A stretch of DNA of 64,000 bases, from the NCBI GenBank assembly GCA_900491605.1, contig UESW01003883.1, positions 124,001-188,000 of the forward strand. The letters run 5' to 3'. The stretch's first letter is position 1, and every line of letters starts with the position of its first letter. Shown piece by piece: positions 55,307 to 64,000 of the stretch. Both the position numbers and the translations under genes were made by a program. Origin of the DNA: Calamus simplicifolius (taxonomy: Eukaryota > Streptophyta > Magnoliopsida > Arecales > Arecaceae). The notes beneath the pieces were generated by a model that saw nothing but the letters and a program-made list of their open reading frames with translations, did not search any database and had not been told where the DNA came from.

Positions 55307-56028
55307 ATGGTAGGGTACAGCGACCCGTGCCCGTGCTGCGGCAACAAGCGGAGGAGGCGCGCCTTGGACCTCTGGGATTCGTCCCCCGCCGCCTCCCGAC
55401 CCCCGCCGCCCGTCGAAATCGCGCGCTCCGTTTCCACCCCGTCGCCCTCCGCGGCTACCGCCCCCCCCACCCCAACTCCGGCGCCAGCGCCGCACGCTCC
55501 GGCCTCGACTTCTTCCGACACCCCAGCCCCTTCCCCAGACGAGAACGGTGCCGAAGCGCCGCCGGTACCGCTGTCCCCTCATTCTCGCCCCGATCCGGCG
55601 TCTCCGACTAACTCGGTCGGGGTGCTGGCAACGGCCGTCGCGTGTCCTGCGACGGCGGAGGCGAAACAAGAAGTCGAGGAGAAGAAGGTCCGCTTCCAGT
55701 CTTTTTCCATTCTTTCTTCTCTTCTTTTTCCTACCCTGTTTCTATATTTTGTCTTTCTTTTTTCTAATCACATTGTTTCTTTCAAGGAGGCGAGAAGGGG
55801 ATTTGAGCGGAAATTTCGTGATTAACTGGAAATTAATCTGATTCTTTGGGTTTTTCTGTGAATTTATTGTGGCAGGATGAAGGGGAAAATAAAAAGAAAG
55901 ATGGAGAGGAGGGGAAAGAAATGATAAGGGTTTTGGAAGAAGTGGAAGTGAGGCTTAGCTTCAAGTGTTGCAAGTGCGGTGTGTCCAGGGCAGTGGTCCT
56001 TCCTCCAACCATTCTTGACTTTCACTAG
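55307..56028 (+). CDS. Small two-exon protein of unknown function with a C-terminal CCxCG motif
   Basis: Exon 1 55307-55687 and exon 2 55876-56028 join in frame to 177 residues. The start MVGYSDPCPCCGNKRRRRAL carries a CPCC pair and a basic cluster; the middle is low-complexity Pro/Ala/Ser; exon 2 is Lys/Glu-rich (DEGENKKKDGEEGKEMIRVL) and ends VRLSFKCCKCGVSRAVVLPP and ILDFH. The two CxxC pairs could bind a metal together, but I do not recognise the family. The donor GTCCGC is weak; reading on through the intron gives a T-rich hydrophobic tail that looks non-coding. The start is preceded by a purine-rich leader (GAGGGAGAGAGAAAG). The upstream 54900-55300 has no clear TATA. Confidence 0.6.
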
Positions 56029-57672
56029 AGTCGTTGAGTTGATTGATGTGTTTGTGTGTATATGTGCGAGAGAGAGAGAGAGAGAGATGTTAAGTTTATC
56101 AGAGTCTTGTTATTATGTTATGAGGTGAATGTAATACACTTGTAGACATGGTACAGTTGAGATGATTGATTGTTTTGTAAGATTCATAGCAAAATTAAAT
56201 TCTTTTGTAGAAACTATTAGTTTCTATGATGCATCTTGTGAAGTCTTCTTGATTCTTGAATATGGAATTTTATTATAGCTTTCACTATTTTTTTAATAAC
56301 ATGAAAGAATTACTAACAAATTGAATCCCTTCAGATGCATTTTGTGACAAGCAATTGCTATGATCAATTGGGTTCTGCAGTCGGAGCTGCAGATCAATGT
56401 TCTCGAAAGGTGAGAGTGGTTCTTCACCCACAAGAACTTCAGCAACACTCACGATACTGCAACATCATCGATCATTCTGTTTTCAGATAAAGATCTAACT
56501 TCTAAAATTTCAGATTCCTTTATTCTAGTCTCTCATGTATTTCATCTGTCCACTGAAAGTTCATTTTTCATTTTCCTTTTCTAAACAGTTCGTTCTTGAT
56601 ATGGAATTAAGGGCTTCAGCAATCTGCTTCTTCTTGGTATGTAGTGATTGATTCATCTAGATTTTGTCTCTGTTTCTTAGTGTTCTTGTTAGAAATGTTA
56701 GATTTTACTTCCATAGAAAGGTACTAGGCTGGTTGAAAATCAGTTCAATGAGTGACTGCTGCTTCATAGCAAGGTTACAGATGATGGGCATTTTGAATTC
56801 ATAGTAAAGTTATAAATGGTGGCATCTTGAATTCAGTGTCTTGATGATCATTGTTGATGGGTTACAGTTTTTAAATGCTAGCATGAAGGTTCCATGCTTT
56901 TGAGATAGGTTTATCTAGCTCCAATTTGATTTGCTTATTTTTTGGATCATGCATCTTGACAACATTTACAGTAATCAAGTGGGAAATTTAGTGTGCAAAA
57001 TAATTTATGCTTTGGTGGAAGTGTGTTATAGCATTAGTGGGAAATTTTATTTTTTGGGGTCAATCCGGGAAACAACTCCTGGGTTGAAAATGCCCTTCGC
57101 AACCATCTGAACTACAATCATAATTCCTATAGTTAGTAGGATTTTTGAGTCTCTGAATGAAACATATTTTAGCCAGTGACTTGTCTTTTTTTTAGCTGAG
57201 TAAACACAGATTTGTTAAGTCAAACTACTCAATCAATGCTTGAAATTGCTTGATTGTTACAGAGTTATGCATTGTCATTTATGTTGGCTTTTACGTCCTG
57301 GTGATAAGCATTTCATCTGTTCTAATGGATGTTAATTTCTTAAACTTGTTTGATTGATGTAATGAGTTAATTTAGATCAAGTTGGCTGGTAGGTAGATTG
57401 TATACCTGATAGGAATACGTACTTACTGAAGAGACCTTGTAGTTTTTCTTTGCAACCAATTTATTTGGGTTCAAAATTTGAAGAATTTAAATGCATTGTT
57501 TGCTACATATCTGTAGTGCAGCAGCGCTACGCATAGCTTAATTTTGTATTGTATGGTGAAGCTGGTCATTCCATTTCCTTTATTTCTAGAGAGCGTCTAG
57601 TGTTGTTAAGCAATTTGTTCTATGGCTTATCATAATGAGTTCACCTATAGTTGATTTTGATTTTTTTTTTTG
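56029..57672. other. Non-coding stretch downstream of the small gene
   Basis: Holds a GA microsatellite (about 56066-56087) and AT-rich DNA. A possible continuation of the transcript cannot be excluded, but there is no coding similarity I can support. Confidence 0.55.

Positions 57673-57722
<50 letters not shown>
57673..57722. repeat. TA microsatellite
   Basis: Pure alternating TA directly abutting the start of LTR D, so Gypsy D appears to have inserted into or next to it. Confidence 0.95.
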
Positions 57723-57727
<5 letters not shown>

Positions 57728-58573
57728 CTGCTGAAATCTGTCCTCCGACTCGGGCGTGATCGGTCTCCTGATTGGGCTTCCTCCTGGGTGGACCTGCAAA
57801 GAAGTCCTCACGCGGGAGGCGTTGGGGGTGGCCCTCCGCGGAAGACCCTCCGACGCTCAAGTTAGTGAAGATCAACGATCAACAGAAATGAGAAGAAGGC
57901 TCTCTCTGAGGAGTCCCTCTAGGGATGGCCTCTCGGGAGCTCGAGCAGAGCGCTAATGGTGGAGAAAAGGAGGAGCAGTGAAAGAGAGAGAAAAAGCGAT
58001 GCTGAAACTGTGCCTGGAGTCGCGTACCTGAGAAAATCTGAAAGTGTCCTATTTATAGGCAATCACCTGAATCTTAAGCGCCTTCTGGAAGGCTCGAAGG
58101 TTGTTGGGATTCGAAGATGATTCGAATCAGGCTGTTGTAAGGCCGGTAAGATCCATATCTTGTCCGTTAGAGGACCGGTGGTTGGGAGAGATTTCTGATG
58201 GCCCGAGATCCAATGACTGCGTAGGTCCTAGGCCGTTATTGTAGGTCTTAGGCCACGTTTCGATATGATTTTTTGTTTGAAATTCTGTTACATTGAGTTT
58301 GGGCTCTCCCACACCAGGTTTTGCAGGGGCGTAAGTCGAGCTATGGATTGCTCGGGGAGGCCAAGCTATGGATTGCTCGGGGAAGCCGAGCTATAAGTTG
58401 CTCGGGGAGGCCGGCCATGGATTGCTCGGGGGAGCCGAGCTATGGGTAGCTCGATCCGTCGAATCATACTGGTTAACTCGTTCTTTATGGGCATAATGTA
58501 GCAAATGGGGGCCAGGGCTGATCTTAGCCCCTTCGCACGGTTATCAATGCAATGACGATTTTACCCCTCAACA
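57723..58573 (-). repeat. Gypsy D 3' LTR
   Basis: Plus strand begins TGTTG and ends CAACA. A minus-strand TATAAATAGG (about 58049-58058) is the likely promoter. Between 58340 and 58450 a unit of about 28 bp (gctatggattgctcggggag) repeats four times. No partner LTR is in the window. Confidence 0.82.
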
Positions 58574-58589
58574 TATTCCCCCTACTTCC
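58574..58589 (-). other. Polypurine tract of Gypsy D
   Basis: Minus strand GGAAGTAGGGGGAATA lies directly before the LTR start TGTTGAGGGG. Confidence 0.75.
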
Positions 58590-58971
58590 TAGTTCGAAGC
58601 GTAGGTTCGGGCATAGGGAGTATAGACCTAGGTGGCGCGATTCAAAGGGGGATCTGGATTTGACAACCCATGCAATGATGCCCTAGTTAATGCTGCGTGG
58701 CCGCCTTGCCTTTACGAGGTGGATCTATCATTTCTTGGGTGCAACGGCTGGGGTTGCACCATGTAGGGGATCTCGATCTTCACGGTGCCTGCAGACGGTT
58801 CCGGATGTCTTGGCTGAGACGTCTTATCTTCTCCTTGAGGCGATTTTTTTTGGGAAAAATGGAGTTGAAGCGGTGCCAATCCCATTCGCAGCGCTCTTTC
58901 GCTTTCCCTCGAAGAACTTCGTTCTCCTATTTTCTTGGTGACCTTGCTCAGCGTCTCTTTCGATCGAAAGC

Positions 58972-61900
58972 ATGGTGAATCCGAGCGACTTGGCTTCGGA
59001 GGTGACCCTGGCGGATCTGGAACGGATACACCGCCTATACAAGGTTCCTCAGGATGTTGCCCTGTTGCTCCCGACGGCCGACGATAGGGTGACATTTGAA
59101 CTAGGGGATGGTGCATTCTGTTACGAGGAAAGTTTGAGGGCGGGCCTCAGGTTTCCTCTTCATCCGCTGGTGCGGGAGGTGATGAGGTTCTACAACATAT
59201 GCTTCACCATGGTGGCTCCCAATAGCTGACGCAATTTTATCGGATTCATCTCGCTGTGCAGCTGCGTTGGGGTAGCCGCGACCCTCCCGATGTTCAGGGT
59301 GTGCTACAACTTGGTTTCTGGGAGGGCCTCCGAGTGGCCCTACATTGGTCCCCGGAGGTCTTTCAAGATGATTTCAGATAATCCGTCATCGATAAAAGAG
59401 TGGAAATCGCGATTCTTCATAGTCGAAGGAAATATCGGCTCGGATTTTTCTTGGGTGTGGGGACGTTATGTAAAAGATTCGGAAGCGCATCCAGAGTTAT
59501 CCGAGCAGGAGAAGAGGGATCTGATCGTATTGCGCAGCAGTCAAGTACTTCCAGCTAGCGCCCTTCTATCAGAGGACGCTCTTTTCGCAGCTGGATTGAG
59601 CCCCGTTGATCATCGCGGTAAGTATTATTTTGTAGCTAATAGGTTAAGGCATTTTAGCTTTTATTTTTGTACGAGCTAACGGGCGAGTCGCATTGCACCT
59701 GCAGCCGAAAGGTCGGCGTTCGTAGATCAGATGAGAGAGGAACTGGGCAAGCGTCGTAGGAGGTTCGGCCCCAGCAGTAAGCATAGGGCCGAGAAAAGGT
59801 CTCGCCCTTCCGGTTCCCGCCCTGGGAGGATCAAGAGAGATGGCGATGATCACCGTCCCTTGTTGCCGTGGGATGAAAGTATCGAAGTTCCAGCGGCAGC
59901 GCACGGTCCTTCGGTGCCGGAGGAAGGTCTGTCAGCGGGGAGAGGTCAGGATACCGTGGGGGTTTCGGAGGAGGCTGCCAAATTTCCTCCCCACCTATTA
60001 TCGTTTTGCCAGATGATGGCAAGGGAGCGACGTCAGTTTACATGGGGACCCCCATGGTCGGGGTTGCTCGGTCACCCTCATTGGAGGCCGGCGGTCCGAA
60101 GGCATTGCAGGTGGAGGCGGGAGCGGTCTCCGCTTCAATCGAGGTGGGAGAGACAGTTGTAGCTGCTGAAGTTCAGCCTGGGCTACCTGCGGGAGAGCCG
60201 GCAGAGGATGAAGGGCAACCGAACCAGCTAAACCAGTGACCAAACTTCGCGGGATGTCTTCCGGCGAAAGGCCTTCTGCCGAGGCACCGGAGGCCCCGAG
60301 AGAAATTGAAGCTCAAGAGGAGTCTGCCAGGGGCAGAGAAATGTCTGAAGAAGAAGGGGAGCCACTTAGCGAAGGGGACGTCCGGGCTGAGGCTCCCCTT
60401 GTCGGAGCTGAAATGCCCGAGGCCTCTCAAATCAGGGCTTTGGTGGAGGAGGTTAGTCGAACGAGGGCCCCGGGGGCTGCGGGTTCCCAAGTTGGCCCCC
60501 TGAGTGAAGATTTTCACCTACGTGATTCGAAGGTTAGTGCCATGTTCTTTGCTTTAGTGCGGTCTGCGTTCCATGAGGGAGAAAGTTCCTCGGGCGGAGG
60601 GGACGATCATGTGGACCTTGTCAATGTGGCCTTCAAGTATACTGGAGTGCCGAATGAAGCTTTCCTTCTTACCAAGATCGATGACACTGCCCTCACAAGG
60701 ATTGCCTCGGATTATGCGTCTCGGGTAAGCCATCGCCCCGAAGTAGAGTTTTTAGTTAGTTAGTTCGACAGTGTTTTCATATGTGTGATTCTTTTTGCAG
60801 AATGCTTTGATCATGAGGGCGTTGAAATGGCGTCTGCATTTGGCCGTCGGGGCTTGGGCTCGGGCCCGTAAAGAAGTCGATTACCTCAAGGAGAGGGTGG
60901 ATTCGACAACTAGTCTTTTCCGAGCCTTGGCGATCTCCCAAAGGGAGCTCAAGGAGACTCGCAAGACTCTTACAGCTGAGAGAGAAAGAGCCTCTCAACT
61001 TGCAATGCAGGTCAACGAGCTTCAGGGCTTTCGCGAGCAATCCAACAAGGCTAGTCTGGAATTATCCAGATTAGAGCAGAGCACGAAGATAAGGTCGAGG
61101 CCATGCAACAGTTTTTCGAGAAGAGATGGGACCAGCTGAAGGCCAGCCACGCCGAAGATAAAAGCAACTAGGAGTAAGAGGCTCGAGGAGGAGGAGCACA
61201 AGTGCTGGCGGCAGCATGACCAGCTTATCCGTTTGAATAAAGAGCTCGCCGACATGAAGGATCGGCTAAAATGGTCGGATGAGCGAGCTGCTCGGCTCTC
61301 CGACGATCTCAACTATGCTCATCAGGAGATTGGGGACAGACAGTCCCAGGTTGATGAACTCAAAGAGAGTCTTCGTCAAAATCAATCGGCTAAATCGAAG
61401 GCTCTCGATAGGGTTCAAGTACTGAGCCATGAACTGGCTCGGCGGGACGAGCAGGTAGGGTGTCCCCTGTTTTGTCCGTTTTGGCCATTCGACCCTTGCC
61501 TTACTCAGCTCTTTGTCTGTAGGTGAACAAGATGAGTCTGGAGTTCCAGGAGCGGCTGAAGGCCTTCGGAGAGGAGATGGCTTCGAGGCACCGAAGGACT
61601 TCTGAATTGGAGAAACAATTGGCCGAGGCAAACGCGCGGGCCTCTTCAGCGGTGGAGGAGTATAAGAGCTCTACTCAATTTGTCGAGGAACGCAGGGCGG
61701 CCTATGCCGACGCATTCGGTTCGGCGAAGAGGAGGCGCGAGCTAAGATCACTCAAGCTTATCCTGACCTGAACTTGTTCTATCTGGAAGCTGAATACTAT
61801 GAGACCCGCACCCCGGGAGCCAAGGAGGACGAATATGAGGAGATCTCGAACGTTGATCTCGAAGTTGTTCTGGGCGCCGATGCGGCTGTCGAGGAATCTC

Positions 61901-61986
61901 GGCGGGACACTATTGAGAAGGGGGAGCCAAGCGTTGCCCCCGCTGATACTGCTGTAGGAGACGCTGGGTCTGATCCCCAGCCTTAG
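58972..61986 (+). pseudogene. Spliced antisense gene of Gypsy D, four exons
   Basis: Exons 58972-59617, 59705-60724, 60801-61454 and 61523-61986, all with GT-AG introns; intron 1 is phase 1 and intron 2 phase 0 as in B and C, while the third intron is extra. Exon 1 carries the shared domain (KVPQDVALLLPTADDRVTFE, CYEESLRAGLRFPLHPLVRE, VAPNS, SSIKEWKSRFFIVEG) and ends ALLSEDALFAAGLSPVDHR. Exon 2 is basic then acidic; exons 3 and 4 are coiled coil (KALDRVQVLSHELARRDEQ, EFQERLKAFGEEMASRHRR) with an acidic end (GAKEDEYEEISNVDLEVVLG). Breaks: TGA at 59227, two frame changes in exon 2, two around 61080-61165 and one near 61725. No TATA was recognised upstream. Function unknown. Confidence 0.82.
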
Positions 61987-62477
61987 TAAATGGACCTTTT
62001 GTTTTCGTTTGTTTGCCCTTTCTGATCGACCTTTTTATCTCAAGCTTTCTTCCGACTGCGAGCAGATCGCAATTTGTTCGCGCCCTTAGGCCGGTTTGGT
62101 TCAAGTTTGAGTAAATGTTTTGGTCGAGGCCGAGGTATAAGGATAGCTCGGGCAGGACCAAGATCTGAGGGTAGCTCGGTTAGGGCCGAAGTTAGATAGT
62201 TCGGCTTAAAAAGGCCAGGAGCCACTAAGGTTAGGGCCGAAGTTAGATAGTTCGGCTTGCCCAAGGCGAGGATGTGGGCGTGCTTTCGGAGGGAGTTGGG
62301 TCCCAAAAAGGGGGATTCGTTGAATTTCCTGCTGTCATTTATTTGTCCTTTTCGGTAAAAGGAGAGCGATTCTTTGCTTCCTGTGAGCGGCCACTGAGGC
62401 CATGACGCGTGGCGAGATTTTATGGTAGTGGCGTTGGAACTGATGGTTTGGGCGATCGGGATACTTGCTCGAAGTGG

Positions 62478-62485
62478 TATAAATA
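62478..62485 (+). promoter_or_regulatory. TATA box for the second antisense ORF of Gypsy D
   Basis: TATAAATA, 67 bases before the ATG at 62552, on the strand opposite to the element's own transcription. Confidence 0.55.
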
Positions 62486-62551
62486 CTGGTGGGGGGTACG
62501 CCATCGTTAATCGCCTTTTTAGCTAACCTCCCAAGATTTTTAACCACTGAG

Positions 62552-62866
62552 ATGGCTTCTAGAGGCAGCGGGCGGTCTGCCGGAGCATCTGGCAGTGGCG
62601 GTAGAGGCCACGGGGAGTCCCATAGGGGCTGCGTCACGGTGACCATTGATGGGGAGCTTTTGGCGTCGATACTTGCAAATCGCGAGCAGCTTCACTAGGC
62701 TGCCGAGCGATACTTGGATGTTTCGATAAGGGAGATCGAGCTCCTCCGTCGACTCAACAATCAGCTGGAGGGGGAGGTGGCGTCCCTTGAGCAGCGGGTT
62801 GCCGAGTTAACTCCGCGTTACGGGGGGAGCTCGGTGGTGTCCGACGATAATAATAGGCCCCTATGA
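62552..62866 (+). pseudogene. Second small antisense ORF of Gypsy D (about 104 codons, one stop)
   Basis: MASRGSGRSAGASGSGGRGH forms a Gly/Ser/Arg head, then VTIDGELLASILANREQLH, a TAG at 62696, and in the same frame a heptad-like stretch (EIELLRRLNNQLEGEVASLE) ending at TGA 62864. The frame continues cleanly past the TAG for 55 codons, so the stop looks like a point change. Not recognised; B and C show nothing similar that I could find. Confidence 0.6.
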
Positions 62867-63745
62867 GGGTCAATGTATCTTTCTTTTTGTTTTCTTTTGT
62901 AATCCTTTTTGGTGATGAATGAGAAGAAATTTTTGTAACTTCTGTGTTTGCTGCTGCCTTCAATATATGTGTTCTCATCATGGTTTTGATCGAGACTGTT
63001 GTCACGAGACACACTCCGGCTTTGACCGAAGCTTATATTTATAGGAATGCACTCCGACTCCAGCCGAGGCTTATGCACTTCGGTCTTGATCGGGGCTTAT
63101 AGCGTGTCCTGTTTCAGCAAAGGTGAAAGGGGGATTCCACAAATTCCGGTTAGAATGTAGGCCTCGTTCGGTTTTGCCGAAGCACACGGAGTGCCCTGCT
63201 AGCGTTAGGGAAGAATAGTTATCCCAGTCTGGTCCGAGCAATAGAAACGTCGGCTTTTGCCGAGTTAAGAGATACTTCGGTTTACTCTGGAGTATGGGGG
63301 AGAGGTTTTGACTTTGAGTCGGAGCGCCAGGCCATGTCTCAGTTTACATGGCGGGCGGTTGGGCCGGAGTAGGGGATGTCAATGCATCTTTTCTTTTTCA
63401 AGGAGTCCTTGGCTTCTGTGCCTTTTTATTGCTCTGCTAGTGCCTTGTCCTTTCCAAGGCGGACTGACCTTCTCTTTGCCGAAATGGATAATACGGTTTT
63501 GTACCCAGCAAAAGGTTGCTTCGGTGCTTTCTTGGTGCATTTATCATGTCGACTTTTTCCAATGCAGGCTCTTGCTCACCATTGGAGGGCATCATTTTTG
63601 CCGGCGATTTTCCAGTTCTGCCCGCATCTCAGAGATCAGTGGGCGATCCCTTGCAATTAAGGCCTTTGATTCGAAATCGGGGGAGATCTTTTGGCATGCG
63701 TCATGGCTTGGGCGATGCGTTTTGGCGCGCATCGAAGAGTGTTCT
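62867..63745. other. Gypsy D spacer
   Basis: Non-coding as far as seen. Includes loosely repeated phrases (ttgaccgaagcttat, gccgaggcttat, tcggggcttat) at 63000-63100. The gag-pol end of the element is not reached before the Copia LTR. Confidence 0.5.
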
Positions 63746-64000
63746 TGTTGAGAAATTATTGAAACATAATTGCCCCAACTTTATTGATTTTGATGATTTC
63801 CAAAAGCCATGAGTACCTTAAAGAAAACAATGTGTTTATTTATCAAAAACCTTGAGCTTATTCAAATTGAAAGGAATGAACTATCAATGGTTATATTAAA
63901 TGAGTTTTGAACCGTTAGAAAAAGAAGTTTCAAGTTGTATGCTCAAAAGGATTTCAAAAAGGAATTTTTAATACATTATAATTCAATCGATGAATTCTTG
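63746..64000 (+). repeat. Start of a second Copia LTR, same family as 4127-5832
   Basis: Begins TGTTGAGAAATTATTGAAAC and then follows, with a few differences, the minus strand of 5832 downwards (for example the cataattgccccaactttat and ttgagcttattcaaattg segments). It is in the opposite orientation to the first copy and runs off the window. Whether it is a solo LTR or a full element cannot be seen. Confidence 0.9.

Larger units (their letters stand above)
57723..63745 (-). mobile_element. Gypsy element D (Tat lineage), 3' part only
   Basis: A 3' LTR (57723-58573) and polypurine tract on minus are followed by a spliced antisense gene on plus (58972-61986) and a second small antisense ORF (62552-62866). 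gag-pol itself would lie to the right but is cut off by the Copia LTR at 63746. LTR blocks such as gaccctccgacgctcaagtt are shared with A, B and C, but overall D is a distinct family. Confidence 0.85.

Overview
This window is nuclear DNA of a flowering plant, most likely a monocot. I infer this from the intron-rich CDKC kinase gene, whose predicted protein resembles the rice CDKC proteins I know, and from the mass of Tat-lineage Ty3/Gypsy, Copia, L1-type LINE and Mutator-like DNA around it. Species cannot be fixed by eye; a non-grass monocot such as a palm or ginger relative is a guess. No rRNA, tRNA, CRISPR array or prokaryote-type operon was seen.

Layout. 1-5832: a minus-strand Copia element (RT, integrase, protease, gag, 5' LTR), cut by the window start. 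It is inserted in the protease region of Gypsy element A (5833-9346, minus; gag and 5' LTR, with a hairpin-rich minisatellite in the LTR). 9347-10380: an inverted-repeat segment and an AT microsatellite. 10448-29384: the host gene CDKC (12 coding exons, 520 codons plus stop). Its tenth intron is 13.3 kb because it holds an RTE-type LINE remnant and a complete nested Gypsy element B (16938-27803, minus strand). 29993-32606: a 5'-truncated L1-type LINE (minus) with a 15-bp target duplication. 33186-45948: Gypsy element C (plus), with two LTRs, a GTACG target duplication, and an array of eight 141-bp repeats. 46757-49866: a decayed Mutator-like (MULE) transposase gene on minus, joined to an OTU-type protease-like domain. 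50290-54840: a longer L1-type LINE (plus) of the same family as the first. 55307-56028: a small two-exon host gene of unknown function. 57723-63745: the 3' part of Gypsy element D (minus). 63746-64000: the start of a second Copia LTR of the same family as the first, in the opposite orientation.

The most interesting system is carried by Gypsy elements B, C and D. Each holds, between pol and the 3' LTR, a gene running antisense to gag-pol. It is not one ORF but a spliced gene. In all three the first intron is in phase 1 at the same place, and the second intron falls before a long coiled-coil exon. In B and C, and before a second small ORF in D, a TATA box lies upstream on the antisense strand. 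Antisense ORFs in Tat elements are known (for example in Grande and RIRE2); the shared exon structure, the promoters and the extra ORF in D deserve checking.

All transposon coding regions here carry stops or frameshifts, so none looks autonomous as read. The CDKC reading frame is intact across all splice junctions, and the small gene at 55307 is intact under a two-exon model.
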